In this document: positions 11,701 through 26,200 of the stretch, piece after piece
Layout of the letters: each line of letters begins with the position of its first letter
How positions within the stretch are numbered: the first letter of the stretch is position 1
Origin: Erythrocercus mccallii
Lineage: Eukaryota; Chordata; Aves; Passeriformes; Dicruridae
Direction: 5' to 3'
DNA: 64,000 nucleotides
Assembly (NCBI GenBank): GCA_013397435.1
Contig: VZRG01000368.1
Location: forward strand, 291,192 to 355,191
The notes under the pieces: model-generated
Told to the model about the DNA's origin: nothing
Seen by the model: the letters and a program-made list of their open reading frames with translations, nothing else
Databases searched by the model: none
Position numbers and translations under genes: made by a program

Positions 11701-14700
11701 GAGACCAGTTTTCTTTTCCCTCAACAAGTACTGGCAGGCTTATGAAATGTGTGTCAGGTACCAAGAATAAATAAGAACAGCTCCAATGAAGTTCATAATG
11801 TCTGATAATTCATACCCACTGAGGACCTGAATTGGATTACAAATTGCAGAGTCATTTCTGTCCTTAACTATAGTTATGCCCCCTCACTGCAAAATTAATT
11901 TCTACAAGGCAGTTTAGGGTCTGAGCTTACAGAATATTTATGAAAGGTCATGATGCATGAAAAGGAGAAGATTTCACTTGGTTTTCAGTTCCATCTGAAC
12001 ATTCACTTAGAACATGAATGCTCGTTTTCTAATTTGTACTCTGGTGTTAGAATTTTTAGGAATCTTCTATTGAAAAAATGAGCTTCAGTCCTGGAAACCA
12101 AACCCTGCATGTGTTTGAGATGCAGCCGTGGCTTTCAATTGTTTTCAAATATATCTGTAAGCATGAATCTCAAAACAGCCTTAAGAAACTCCAAATACTA
12201 TATATTTCTGTAGACAAAAATTCCCATAAGAAGTTCCCTGACTAATATTAAAACTAGTGGAGTCTGAAAAGATGTTTTCTTGCTGGAATTGTACAGAACA
12301 ATTGGAATCTTCAGGGAAAGCAAACACAGCTGCAGCATCTTGAATAAGTGCTGTGATTAAGTGTACTACCACAATTATGGTAATCCATGTTCAATTTGAA
12401 CTCAGACTGAAACAAGTGAGTTGGAAGGCTGCTGGCTTTACCAGAAGTAATGTGTGTATTACAGGTGGAGAGGACAGAGAGCTTGCTCAAAGGGAGCCTA
12501 GCAAAGGAAGATGAAGGGAGCTCTGGGTTTCTGCTTGAAGGTTCTACATGTAGGAGAAAGACAGCTAAGGGAGCTAAAACAATGCGGCAATAACAACTAA
12601 TATTTATTACCTAGGAGAACTTTAACCTGGAAAACTGCTAAGTGCTTTAAATCCAGAAAATAATCTAATTTAAATGTGTAATGACTTGACCTCTCTATGA
12701 TATAGAAATTAAAAATTTAGGAGGAAAATACCTTCTTGTGGTAATTCCAGTGTATCTTTTCACACCAAGTCTTTCATGTATACCACTGAAACAATAATCT
12801 TTCTAAGAGGAGGGGCAAAGTTATTCCTTTTCTTATTACAGCCACATATGAGAAGGACAGATATAAGCAAAAAGAATAGATGGGGGAAAAAAAAAAGACA
12901 GGAAAACATCACAATTTGCATCATATTTGGTAAATATGGAAATTTTTACTTCCTCTCTCATCAGCTGGACCCTTTATTCACTATTCATTCCTTTTATGAA
13001 CCTAATTACGATGGGTTTCATCAGACAGAAAATAGCGTATTTTATCTCAGCTTTAAGTCACTAAATCAGGAGGCTTCTCTGAGCTTGCTATTTGATGCTG
13101 AGCAATTTCTTTGTCCTTTTATTCTCCAAAATACCCAACCACAAGACAGAGATGCAAATATTTAGAAACAAACTGTGGGCCCAAGAGATAAAAAGCACTT
13201 CCTAGGAGTATTTTTACTGCTTATGTTCATGGAGCTTTTCTTTTGTATTTGGATCTTCCATAGTACTTTGGAGCCAATGAGACTTAACCTCTGTGTCAGA
13301 ATACACTAATGAGTAACATTATATATGGGAAGATGATGGCTTAACAATCCATTCTGAAATACTGGAAATTGAGAAGAAATATGTAGCAGCCCAGTTAATA
13401 CGAGAGTGAAGGACACTGTAAAGACTGTGAGCACCAGGACACTTCCCCCAGCAGTAAACACTTTTAGCACAGGGACCTAAAGTTGCAATGCCTTTATTTG
13501 AGCAGACTGAAGTGATGACTCAAATGTTCCCATGGTATCCATGACCCAGAAGGAAAGCTCTGCTCTCCATGTGTTGCTAGATAATGTTTTTCTAGTATAT
13601 AAGATAATTCTCTTGAAAAGACAGCTGGTTAAGACCTCCATTCTTCATTCATGTCTGCCATTCTTCTTTATTCTTACATAGAATCTTTTCTGTACACACT
13701 TTTTCTTGTGCTTCTTTTTCTTATTTATTCCAAAACACTTGGAAAATATGTGTATCTTGATTCAAATTCCTGAAATGCTCTGATGCAGCGAAGTCAATTT
13801 TTAATTTGCTTTAGTAAAATAAAAATTTAAAAGCTGTAATAATTGAAATCAACTAGGTTAAGTGTTCCTAAATTTTTCTTGTGTACTTTAAAGAAAACCT
13901 GGTTTACAACCAGAGTAGAATATACAGCAAAGCAAATTTACTGGGGTATTTTATCTTCATTATTAAAACTTTGAATTGCTTGTGCACATGAAAGAAGTCA
14001 AACTTAGCAGCATATTCCAGGGGTTTGTGGGAGTTTGACAAAAGGAAAACATTTGGTGGGATGTGTTACTTTCAGCAATGCTTCATTTCAAAAAAAGGAA
14101 TCGGGGAAGAACAATGGAAAAATCCTTATGCTAAAGCTCTAAGTCACCCAAGCTAATGTCTTCAAAATAGAAAAAAAGTTACTTTCAGTATAAATACACC
14201 AAATAGGAAAAATAATAATATCCTGAAAGTAAATACATTTGCAAACATGAATAGCATATAAACATAATTTTTTAAAAGGTTAAAAACAAAGTAGAATTCT
14301 TTTAGTGTATCAAACTGAAAGACTTTGAGCATTTGTAGTGTTTATTTCATTCTGTAAAAAGCATTGTTTTATTCAGTTTAGGAAAGTTGCAGAAAACAAT
14401 ATTTTCTTCTCCAAAATAAAATTCCATTCCTATTCAGGTCTAGTAATTAGCAATAATTATTTCCATAATAATTGGTGCATACTGCCTTTAAAATGTGCTG
14501 CTCAAATGATTATTTTTGATTTGTATCTCATCAGCTAAAACATCCATATGGCTTGCTTTGGAAAGATACACTGAACTTGTTTTCAAAAATAATATGGGCC
14601 ACCAGATATTCACTCAGTCAATTCTCAGAAAGCTTTATGAATCAGAAACTGGCATTTCTTAAATTACTGGGTGCCTGACTTAGCACAATCTGTCATTGAT

Positions 14701-16625
14701 TAAGAAACTAAAAAGTGGTGAAATCCCATTGGTGTTCTTTGGAACAGGCGCAGATGGCTCCCATCCCCCTGAATAAGTTTTATTTTGTTTGCCTCCTCTC
14801 AAAAGGGAAACTTGGTAACACTGTGACAAAAAACATACCACACAGAATAACAAGTTCAGGCACTTTATGAGAAACTGACACATTGTTTTAAAGGAGAATA
14901 GTACTTCCTTGAGAACTGAAGTGTTTATAGGATTATAAAATGCCTGGGATGACAGCACACTATATAGCCAGACTATAAGTAGTGCTGAAATCTTTGAGTC
15001 CCTCACGGTTTTCTCCAGCAGCTTTCTGCAGGAGATATCTCATACTTCCAATAACATAGATGAGAACCAGAGTTCCACAGGACAATCGCTGGGCTTCCCA
15101 GCAATTTGATAACAACAGACATGGAAAAAATATGACAATCTTCAGATCTATTCTAGCTTCAGCAAAATAAACTGCTATGGTAGGCATACCTCCAGTTCTA
15201 TTTCACCATGAAATACTGCATGTAGCAGGGGTTTTTAGCATTTTTTTAGCAATGCTTTTCTGTTGCTGCTCTGTGCTGCCACCCGGTTTTAATCTCCCTT
15301 ACTCACCCAGTTAATCCCCTTCTCACCTATTACTTACACCTGGGCTTTCCTCTCCAATCTCTTTCCTCCAAATTTCCCTATCCAAATTCTCTGTGGCTCC
15401 AGCAGGTTCTGCTCATCCTTATTCTGTGTAGTGAGGGAAAATCTTTCGCACAGCTCGAGGGAAGGCAGAAGAAAGCTAGCACCTCTGTGTCATCAAAACT
15501 GCAGGCACTAACAAATTATAGTCCCACTTAGGGTGGGCTGGACAGAAGATTGCCCAGTAAGAGAAGGAAGTCCTGATTTTTAACTAGATTGTAAGGGAGC
15601 TGGATTTCAAAGAGAGAGAAAAAAAAAGATATTATTTCCTTTTCATGGAAGGTGTACATTTGTGAATCATTCTGGCCTGAAAAGAGCAGGAATGCACGGA
15701 GTTGTATCTGGTTATCAGATCACAATGTGGATTTCCTGCAGTAGAACTGACTGTAAGAAAGAGCAACCATTAAACTGCATTATCTCAGATATACAATTCA
15801 GATATTAGCAGCAGCTCAACTAATATTACACTTGGACCTAGGTTTAAGGATTTGCTACTTCAGTTGTGGTTAACTCAAGTGTGACATGATTCTAAGCAAT
15901 GCTGAAGTTAATAATCAAAACTCAGGGCTAGTCATGCATACAGGTGCTCTAGTAATTTAGTAATTTATAAGATAAAGCTCATTTGTTTAGCCAGCAATAA
16001 CCTTTCTCATGTATAATCATCTCTACTGTTGTAATCTGGGACTAGGAAAAATCTGAGGTGTCATTATACAGTAAAGCCAGTCAGAGAATTTAAATTTTCC
16101 ATACCAGGGCATTACTGTATTATTCATTAACACATATTTTGATGAAATTGAGGTAACATCAGAAAATGAGAATTTTAAATGGCTTTGACAGGATTATACA
16201 AAATGTAAGACTTAAAAAAAAAAAAAGTAAAGGGAGAAAGTTAAATTGGCATTTTAAGCAGCCATTTCAAAAGAATTTCAAATTTCCATGAGATGACCAG
16301 CGAACTACCTTTTGTGCTCAAAGGAGTCCCACTTACCAACCCAGGTCCTGACATTTGCCCATAGTGCTGATCACAGATATTTACAGATATTTTTCCAAAT
16401 CCCATCACTTTTCTGTGTTGTTATGTAAATTTCTCATCAGAAAGAATAGCTGAGGCTGTGCTTTTCATTCTGCTGTGGCAGGATTATCCCTGAAGAGACA
16501 TACAATTAGCAACACACAAATTCACAGGATTTTTCACTGACCTACAAGTAATTATTTCAATGTTCACCTAGAAATTGACTGTAATACTTCCCCTTCTGTC
16601 TTCTAGTGAGCATCAGCTGCTGTGA
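8777..16625. other. Non-coding unique sequence
   Basis: No gene recognised. The largest frames (9838-10263 on plus, 9654-9947 on minus, 12776-13165 on plus) are chance-sized, and the first two overlap antisense to each other. A somewhat GC-richer patch at about 9430-9620 has no identity I can give. Position 16373-16392 holds two direct copies of a 10-base unit (acagatattt). A 13-base A run lies at 16214-16226. Confidence 0.65.
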
Positions 16626-16924
16626 GTTTCAGGGGGTGGGTGCTGTTCCCAGAATTGTTTGCCTTTCAAACTGCTACAGCCCATCTTCAAGGAGAACTTT
16701 AAAAAGCTGATCATAGCTGCAGCTGAAGTGATGCAGAAATGCCCCCGAGCGATCTGCAGGGTTCCTCTGTCAGCAACCTGAGTGCCAGTCCTCTGCAAAG
16801 AGACTGGCAACAAAGCTTGAGTCAACTCACTCGAGTTCAGCAGGAAAAGCTCTTGCACATGATGTTTATTGAGGGAATAAACAGACTGGAACTCCATATT
16901 TCAAAAGCAGATATATTCCATTAG
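16626..16924. other. Patch with overlapping open frames, exon-like
   Basis: Three frames stay open here. Plus frame A runs from about 16626 to a TGA near 16780. A pyrimidine-rich stretch ending in CTACAG (to 16679) could be an acceptor for it, and the frame then reads PIFKENFKKLIIAAAEVMQK. Plus frame B is a 61-codon ATG frame (16739-16924) containing QLTRVQQEKLLHMMFIEGIN. A minus frame of 94 codons covers 16613-16897. The two plus frames differ in phase, so a single exon would need a frameshift, as in a decayed pseudogene. There is no clear donor and I recognise no family. The local composition is less AT-rich than the flanks, which itself lowers stop frequency. Confidence 0.15.
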
Positions 16925-19900
16925 GAGAGTTTTGTTCCACTATAATTTTTGAGTGTACACAGCACAACTGCAGTTCTCCATTTCCACCAGGATGAAAACA
17001 AACCAAATTAACCAGAATGAAGTATGTGCTGTTGAAATATTTTGTGGTTTAATCTGTGTATTTAACCATGATTCACTGGGATATTTAAGGAATATGGTGA
17101 TCTATTAGGAAGAAGCTTGCTCATTTGTGCCAAATACACTGAACACTAGTGGTCACAGTATCAATACCTAAATCAAAGCTACCTGAACAAAAATGAACAG
17201 AGAATAAAGATTGCTCCTTAAGATAATAAATATTACAGAAGACTGTATTGTTTCAGAGAAAAAAAAAGGGAAAAAAAGATAAATCTTTACGAATAGACAG
17301 AGCAACAGGAAAAAGGTAATTTAAGGTGGCAGTAAGAAACATGTATTTCCTCTAGTCAGACATAGAAGATTGGAGTATATAGAGAACTGGGGGGAAATAA
17401 TACTGGGGGGGGGAAACAATTCAGTAAAAAGATATCTAGAAATAAATACCTAAATATAAAGTATAAAAACCTAAAAATAGGCAATAGAAATAAAAAATGG
17501 AAACACCATTTCTAATTGAAACCTGTCTTGTGTTTAACCCTGCACTATACACACTGCATTTGAATTGCTATAATTATACATCTGAATATGTATATAATGA
17601 AAATAGGGTAATCAGAGGTAAGTACTTTTCCAAAATTTTAAAAATAGCAAATTTATCATGTATCAACAGATGTGCTGAGAGGTAGTTGGGGTTTTTTTTA
17701 AGTGATGCTGAAAGTTAAAAAGAAGAATTAATGTATGATTTGCAGCCTTTTTACTTAATTTCATCAGCATTGGTTGATTATAAAGGCTGTTCTTAAAGAT
17801 TTACTAGATTTAGAAATATTAATGTCCACAGTTTAATCCAAGCTCTCCAGAACTGCCCTTTACTTCTAATATAGAACATATTTCATGGAAGTGTTGTGGA
17901 ATTTTTGTTAGTTTTAATTTTATGGCAATCTAAACCCAATGGATTTCTGCAGTTGGAACAGTCCTTACGCTCACAGAGACTTGTTCTTTCTGAATTCCTT
18001 GGCATGGTGCTATCCTTCCATGCTGGAAGGAAAGTTCTGCAGAGATTGGCATGCCAACATTTTGGGAATGTAGAAGGAGTCCTGTATTACTAATTGGAGT
18101 TCTGGGGCCAAGAGCTGACTCAAAGAAGCCCTTGAGTCCATCACATCAGATGCATGTTTATCTCATAACACTCTGTCTTCTCCTAAAGTCACTTTCTGTA
18201 CTTGTTTGTATGGGAAACCAATTTTTCCTTATCTCCTTTTAAACATAACCTATGGACTAGACCCAGAAAGAAGCAGTGTGAATTCTTTGGTGCTACATTC
18301 ACCAGGGCATAAACCAAAATGGAATGCATTTTTGGATTCACCGTATTTGAAAAAATATCAGTTTCCCTTCATATTTAGGACATTTTATTCTATTCACAAA
18401 ATCATTCTACATTTTCCCAATTTATAATCTTATCCTGTAGGTACAAATGTTTACATCAATAATTGGCTTGTATGATAAAAATGTGTAATGGTGCTTTTAT
18501 AGCAGCATTGTAATACCTTTGGAATTAATGATTAACTCAAGGCTAGAGAACAGCAATTATTCAGCTGGATTTATTTGGAAGGAGCAAAATGTGCCTTACA
18601 ATTGCTTTAGCAAAACAATTGCTAGAAAAGAGAGAAGATTAGAAAGAAGGCAGCCCCAACAAGGATATTGTTTTTAAAGTGCCTTACAAAGAAATTGGTA
18701 TATTTATCTTACCAAAGGCTTGAGAAGGGATTTGACTACTGTGTGTAATTATCATCATCAGAGGAAAATGCTGGATATGTGGTGAAGCAGAGCTTCATGT
18801 GAGTCATTCCAACAGATATTTGTAACCTTTCTAAATGTGAAGGGTTAATGAATAGACTAAATCTTCTAATGACTTCAGGCCCCTTCTTCACCTAACCTGT
18901 CCCAGTAGAGTGAACCATCCATCTTACCCCCAATAAAACCTAAAATTAAGGTCTTGTCCATCAACACAAATATTATGTTCTTTTTTCTATGGAAAGATCA
19001 GGTCACCAAATCTTAGGCCCAGTATTAGATCAATAATATTTTATAAATATAAATGATCTTATAATGACTTTTTATAAATTTAGCTTTTTTTTTTCCAAAC
19101 TGTCTGAAGTAGCATGGAAAACACAGTAATTAGCAACTTCAGCAAAAAAAACCCAAAACAAAATCCACCACTGTAGTAAATTTCAAGTTCATCTTGATAG
19201 AAATCAGTGGCAATTTGTCCACTGGACTACTCATGCATTAGCACACACCCTTGTGTGTCCACATTAGTGCAAAGTAGTTTTGCATCCTGGCCAAATTCTT
19301 TCCTTGTGGGTGTAACACAGTGCAGAGCAGAGGTGCTCCTTCACTCTCACTTCCCATTTGCACTGCCTTTCTTGGTCTCCTCATGGAATAAAACCCCTGG
19401 TAGAACTCCTGTCCTAAACACAAGTGAATGCCTAATGAATTAAACAGAAACCACTCTATATTACATTAAACTGATTTTTCTCATATAAATGTGATGCTTA
19501 AGCACTCCATAAAGAAAAAATTGTGAATCCAAAATAAGAGAATTAATTCTGATTTGGAAAGACACCGTGTGTAGATGTTGATTACTCTTTGATTATGTTG
19601 ATTTGAGGGGGGGTTCATAACGAAGGCAGTACATTTTTTACTTAATGTGTCCCACTTTTCAAGCACTGCAGTAAGACAAGTGCAATCAAAACAGCAGATT
19701 TAGTTTACTCAGTCAGGAGCTATAAGCACAACTGCTTCTGATTTCCAAACTTGCCACAGTGAATCAGATTAAAGGCCCCGTGCTGTGAACAGCAAGGCAA
19801 GGACTGTGCCAAAGCATCAAGGCCCCTCAGTCAAAAGGCTGACATTCACTGAGGTTACTGAAACACAACAGAGAATTTTAATTGTGACAGCATTTTAAAG

Positions 19901-22900
19901 CAAGCCGAGTCAAATACCAGCTTGAGTTCAATGATACCAATCAGTATGAAATTATATCATAGTACAATTCATAGAACATCCAAGAGTCTTGTAGAATAAT
20001 GATATGTCATTTTGAAAAATCCAGGGATTTATTTCATCATGCCATAGATTTCTGTAAGTACTTACATTTCTAAGAAGCATGAATCTCCTTGATTTCAAAG
20101 GGGTAGTTTTGGTTTTAAATTACTTAGGTCCTGCTAAAATCTCACTTTCTAGCAGAAGTTTCTCAAAAGCATTCCTCAAGTTTTGGATAATTATTTCACC
20201 TAAAGAGCTCCTTTTCTTTTTTTAAAAAGCATGTTTGATTTGACAGTCATGAAGAAATTAAGAATATCTTTATTAAGCTTTTGGCAATTTTAAACTCCCA
20301 AAATTGATTTCCGCTGGCATGTTTAGCATCCTGTTTAACCCTAACAGAAAATTAATTAATTCCTCTAACAGCTCATTTGTATAGCTCCAAGTAACTCATA
20401 AACAGACACTGATGAAAATTTCTAAATGTTTCAATACAATCCCACTTTATTAAACTATTACATTGTTGAAAACTACACTTGTGGAAGAAGTGACATGAAT
20501 TCTGTTGATTTTCCACAGAAAAGTTTTAAAAGAGAGAGAAGAGAGTCCACCTCTCTTCGCTGCAAAAATATACATAGGCAGGGAATATGCCAATAGATCC
20601 CATTGCTTCATTAGAAATATCCCTTGATTTGGGTCTCCATTTCACCTAACAGGTAGCTTAACAGCTTTGTTATTAATCATGTCTTAATGTAAACACTTTG
20701 AAGCTGTTGCTCTTCAGTAATGCCCATTATAAATAGTCCCTGTAGGAAACACCAGCTTACTTCATTAAAACTCCTGCCTGCTGTTAATTGCTCTTCGAAA
20801 ACATGAACAAATTAACTGTGTTTTAAGAGACAGTGGTGGAAATTTGTACGCTTCTGTGTTTGATTGCTGGGGTCTAATGATTTTCCTGATAATCCTCTGC
20901 TGTTGCACTCAGTGTATGATAGTTGGCAGCACCAGCCTGTTTTAATCAATAGCAGTTGATGTTACATGGGTTAAAAAAAGAAAATATCGTTTGAAAATCA
21001 TAGTGTTCATCATGCCAAGACACAGTACCATGTTGGGTCATGAGTAATTAATTTTTAAGTTTTAATGAATATTTTGTGTGAAAGAAATGATACTTGTTAG
21101 CTGGGATAATTAATGTATATTAAATGAGCAAATTAAAAACTTCAGAATATTTTTACTATGACAGTGGCAAAAATAGAATATGTGACACCTTGAAGGTGAA
21201 ATCAAGGGATTTCCAAGATTCAAAGAGACATGTAGCTTGGTATAAATTGTAATAACATTCAGTTAAAATAGTGTAATAAAGAAAAGAACATTTAATTTAA
21301 ATGTCCTCAATCAGAATGTTAGTAAATACACTCTATGGAGTAAAAACAGCCTCTAGTACACTTTGCCCAGGAATGTATAAGCAAAAAGAAAATCACCTTT
21401 TTAAAGAAGATTAAGTAATGTTTGCAACAAATATGTGTTAAAAACCAAAGTTTTTTATTATCTTCGTCACAAAAACCGATAGCATTATAAGACATTCCAG
21501 ATAGTTATCTGGGCTTTATCACAGATGCCTGAAGTCCCTTGGAAAATCTGTGACTGGAACCCAAAAATGAAAAGGAATTGAGTAAAAAATAATATGGGGG
21601 ATATACTTGTATCTCATTAAAGAAATCATTACTCTCTCTACTCGGACAACTGAACTTGGAAGTTTTACTTTGCATATTCAGCATTGCCCTCTGATTCTGG
21701 GGGAACCAACACTTCAGATCCAGCTAGGCATCCAAAAATTGGCAGTGTCATTAATCATCAGTAGCCGCTTGATCTCAAAAAAGCCCCAAAAAACTTAATG
21801 CGTAACAAAGGAGAGGGATACTAAAAATGCTGATGGTAGTAAACCCTATAGCATTGATAATGATTAATTTAATTACACAGTAATGTGTGTATTTCAGATA
21901 AAAAGGCAATAGAGCTGCTTTTCCCTGTTCCTTTGTCTGTGCTCATTTGAATATTCCAGAATGTATAGTAAATGACATCATTTTGGCTGAGAGTTGTGTT
22001 TTAAATAATTATATGGTTTCCAGGCCCTGGATTTTCAACACATATAATCCTGTAATTAAATCTGACCATAATCAGAGGAATATTTTTGTAATACCTACTT
22101 AAGTTAAAATGTTTCCTTAAATCCTCCTGAAATTTTCCAATCATTTGTAATTTGCAATCCTCAGCGCTATTATTTTTGCAGTACAAACTGGAATTTCAGT
22201 CCCACTCTGAGCACTCCTGGTTATTCTTAGCACATGAATAAAATAACCAATATAGTGGAGGCCCGGTAGTTGCAAATGATGGCTAATAACAATTAGTCCC
22301 TCAAGAAGAGAAAGTCATTGATGAATAATTGTTTGCTCTACATATCAACAACTTTATCACACTTTGGTTAATGTGCTCAATCATGAGAATCTCTGTCTTC
22401 TCTGTAGAGTGAATGTTTTCCTAATTTGACATTTATCAGAACATCAGAACATAAAATACCACAAGGACCAAAGGACTTAGTAAAATTTTAACAGAGGCTT
22501 AATAATTCTCTGAATTTCCTTGTGTAATCTTGATTTAAATGACAGGATCATGTTAAATACAGCCCTGTATGCATAAGGATTTCTTGCAGAAATGCATCTC
22601 TAATTTGCAAACCCTAGAGTCTTTGAGACACTCAGCCCTCTACTTGCTGAGTTAAGGAAACCTCAGGCTTTTTGCACTAGAAGGTGAAAAAAGCAAGCAA
22701 GCAAAGCAAAGTAAAGCAGGTAATTCTTGGTTACATGGTTTGTTTGCAGAACAAAAGTTTTCTGTCTTTTACCATATAGAGAAAACAGAAGTTAATTGAT
22801 TTGTGGAAGTCAGAAGAGCCCTGTAGGGAGTAGGAAAATTAAAGGAAAATAATTTGGGGTAATTTCTCTTTTTAAAAAAGGTATTTTGAGTACTTTGTTT

Positions 22901-23204
22901 ACTTGCTTATTTACACTTTCCCTATTTCCCTTGAAACTGCAACTTTTCAGATGTTAGCAGTACAGATTTAATAATTCATCTGAGGCATAAATTTGACATT
23001 TTAGTTCTCCACCAGAGAGTGCAGCTTCTAAACAAAATTAAAATATTTATCTCAAACCAGTGAAAAATCATCTTCTGCTTAATATGAACTCAGCTATTCA
23101 GGAGTGTCTCTCACATTCATGGTGTGCATAAGCCAGATATTCTGAGCCATCTGTAAAGATCCAATCACAGTTTTAATAAAGAGATACTGCAGAATGTTGC
23201 AAAG
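16925..23204. other. Non-coding sequence with regulatory-looking stretches
   Basis: No gene recognised. A 9-base G run lies at 17405-17413. A short GCAA-type simple repeat lies at about 22690-22719. The stretch 20240-21120 is rich in TAAT-type homeodomain cores and free of simple repeats, as is 22200-22440. Both read like conserved non-coding elements, but conservation cannot be seen from one sequence. Confidence 0.55.
17405..17413 (+). repeat. Poly-G run
   Basis: Nine consecutive G, unusual in this AT-rich neighbourhood. It could form part of a G-rich secondary structure or simply be length-variable. Confidence 0.9.
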
Positions 23205-23294
23205 TCTCGGTGGACTTGGTAGCATTAGGTTAATGGTTGGAATCCATGATCTTAAGGGACTTTTCCTAACTAAATGATTCCATGATCCTATGAA
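23205..23294 (+). mobile_element. CR1 LINE fragment, 3' tail
   Basis: The 3' terminal part of a CR1 retrotransposon in plus orientation. It reads GGTGGACTTGGTAGCATTAG, TTAATGGTTGGAATCCATGA, GATCTTAAGGGACTTTTCC, then the terminal repeat ATGATTCCATGATCCTATG. This is the usual CR1 ending of degenerate 8-base ATGATTCY units. Only about 90 bases are left, so it is severely 5'-truncated. The 68-codon minus-strand frame over 23094-23300 is its shadow. Confidence 0.85.
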
Positions 23295-26200
23295 AGCCAT
23301 AAAAGGTGATGCTGTGACTCCAGCCCATCCATAAGTAACTTAGATTGCAAAGTGCAAAAATCTCTAATCCTTCCTCTCAAAATACCTTTCCTCAAACACA
23401 AGGCTCCCCAATCCTATACCAGCATCATACCATGAGGAAAATGAGGGAGTTTTCTGTAATAGAATGGAAATTAATAAAGGCATGGCAAATAGAAACCTAA
23501 ATCCCATATATATTATCATTTTTAAATCTCTGAGCCTAAAAAGCAAAAACCTTTTTTACATTAATTATAGAACTTCAACCCACACTATTGTAAATCATAA
23601 TGCTTAGTCTTCTCTGTTAAGAGTACAAATGACAAAAAAAATTCCCTCAACAAAAAAAGGGCAAGAAGAGCAGAATTAATCTGTCCTTGAGTTTTACACT
23701 TTAAAAAGAAAATATACTATAACTCATATGTCTGTAAATCCTGGCCTCCTGGTTTTAGAACATCAGGCGTGGAGAGACTGATTTTAACTCAAGTTTCCAA
23801 AGACAGGCTGTGCAAGGCACCTACAGATGCTGCCCCATTTTCCAGGTGGTCTTAGTTTGGTCAGCTGAGAAATCCAAATCCATGAACAGTTTTTGCAGTC
23901 ACAGGCTTTCCAGAATAGAAGCCAACATTTCGTTTCCACAGAAAAGTTCTCTGAGGGGGAACAAGACTTTGTAGTTCTAAAGTAATCCACTTGTATTGAA
24001 ATTTAGTGAATGAACAATATTCAAAGAGAAGGTATTAGACTAGTAAATTACTAGGAAAAGACAAATATTTTAAGTGTCCTGCAACTAAAAAATAAATCAA
24101 TCAATTTTTAATTGACATACTAATTAGTTGAATGTATAAGGCCAGACACAATTCTTTAACCATGTTTATTTAATGTATTCTTTTTACCTGTTACTTTAAC
24201 CTTCAATGACGGTAAAAAGCCCCAAACCCAGAATCCTTTCTACTAAAAAGATCACAAAATCTCTTTTTAAACAGAACTTTTCACTGATATAAATATGTTC
24301 CTAAATGGATGGAACAAAGTAAACTCAGAATGTTTAAAAATTCCACATGTAGCCTATGTCCTGCTTTTACTGAAAAGTGAGACTGATTTTTTTTTTTAGA
24401 CCACATTAAATAAAAGTAGTTTACCCTCTGCTATTGCAGAATTTAGTTAAACTGCACCAACAAAGAAGCACATGCTTACTCAAGGACACCCTGCACTGGG
24501 AGAAAAAGCCACATCATTGAGATCTCAGTAAAAGCAGAGTAATTTCCTAAAGTTCACACGGGTATATCTGTGATTAGACTTAGGCAACCAAGACCCAACT
24601 CTGATGTACTGACATTAATAGCAGCTTCTCACTGCCTGCTCCTAGTAACTTGTCAGAGTATAGGACATGCTTAATGACTTCAGTTTAAAAATCAATCACT
24701 TTTTCTGATGCATGTCACACATTTGCTATCATAAAGCATTGATAAGTGTCATAGGAAGAGATATGCCTGCCAGAAAACTAGTGATGCCTAAGAGAAGCTG
24801 AAAGCAGAAATTAATAAAACACTGAGGCACACTTTAGAGGGACAGGTTAAACTCTGGTGAGTCTCTCATTCAAGAAATTGCTGTATCCACTAGTTTTACC
24901 TTGAAATTTGCGACTAAGAATGTTCTGGAGATATCATGCAGTCTGAAATAGAAAACAACTAGTCTTGCATAAGCTACAGCAGGCTAGGAGCTTGTCAGTG
25001 TCAGTTGAAACAGCAGGTTCCATATCATTAACCCTCAGTTTATATTATGCTCCAGAGGTTTCTAAAGTAGCAGAATGGTGTGCATGACTGTGTAGGCAAA
25101 ATAGGAAAGACAGATGTTGAACTGACCTCTTCTCAGTGCAAGATAATCCACTATACTAACAATTGCACTAGGGATGTCTCTAAAGGTGTACAGTGAACTC
25201 CACAAGAATAAAAATGAAAGGTGAATTCATGAAGATAGTATCACCTGATTCACATTGCAAAAAGACTGTCAATTTTTTTGTGGGAAAATGTTTTGGGGGT
25301 CAATTAATAGTGATCAAAATCACTCTCCAGCATAACCAAATTATTTCTAACCAATCCTAAAGAGGAAAAGAGAAAACAGAAGAGACCTGTATATTCTAAT
25401 CCAACATCATTTAAATTATCTGGGAAAGCTTAAGTGAGGGAACTTCAACATTGAGAGACCTCAAGCAACATCATAAAAATGTGCAACTCTGCTGCAATTA
25501 CTGTAAGCATAATTAATGTAGTTTTAAACTTCTAGTGTCTGCAGGAATTTGAGAAGCCAAAACAGAAAAGCAGTTTAATTTTTAATGGTTAGTATTATGT
25601 TATGCTTTTAGGGTTGACTGGGCATGCATTTAGTGCTGACATTATAAAATAATTAAATTGGAACTTAAGAAAAACAAGGCACTGTGACTTCCAAATGAAA
25701 TGGCAGAAAGAAAATTATGGATAAACAGGTCACACTAACAAATACTGGAAGAATTTACACAGCTATGGTCTTGTTCTACCACGGGGTCCATGCTAAGAAT
25801 GTCAGATATTGAAAGCTCATCAACAGCTCAGCAAGTACCAAAGAGACTGCCCAGGTGAAGAGCTCACTTCTGCAGCAAAGCTACTCAATGACATAAAATA
25901 AAATAAAAACATATGGCATCAAATCCCACAGACACAGTAGTAAAGTTTGTTTAGATACAGACACCCACATATCTTCAATTCACTTTCCCTCTTCCCTTCA
26001 AAAAATTTTTAAATATCTCTCCACTCAGTCTATCATCTTTACTGTTGGTTACCAAATTTTAAAGCTGATAAGAATTTGATTGCAATGAGAATTAACTGTA
26101 TTTTTTGCTACACTTAAGGAAAATATTATTTTCAGGAATTCTTTTATGTGGAATAATATTTGTTACAATTTTGCTGTAACAACCTCGGCTGTGGCATTAT

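Noticed and set aside
12776..13165. 129-codon plus frame
   Set aside because: No family signature, low-complexity lysine run in the middle, chance-sized, no supporting splice signals.
14680..15187. Two overlapping minus frames of 108 and 75 codons
   Set aside because: Hydrophobic but without a membrane-protein pattern I recognise; different phases and no splice signals joining them.
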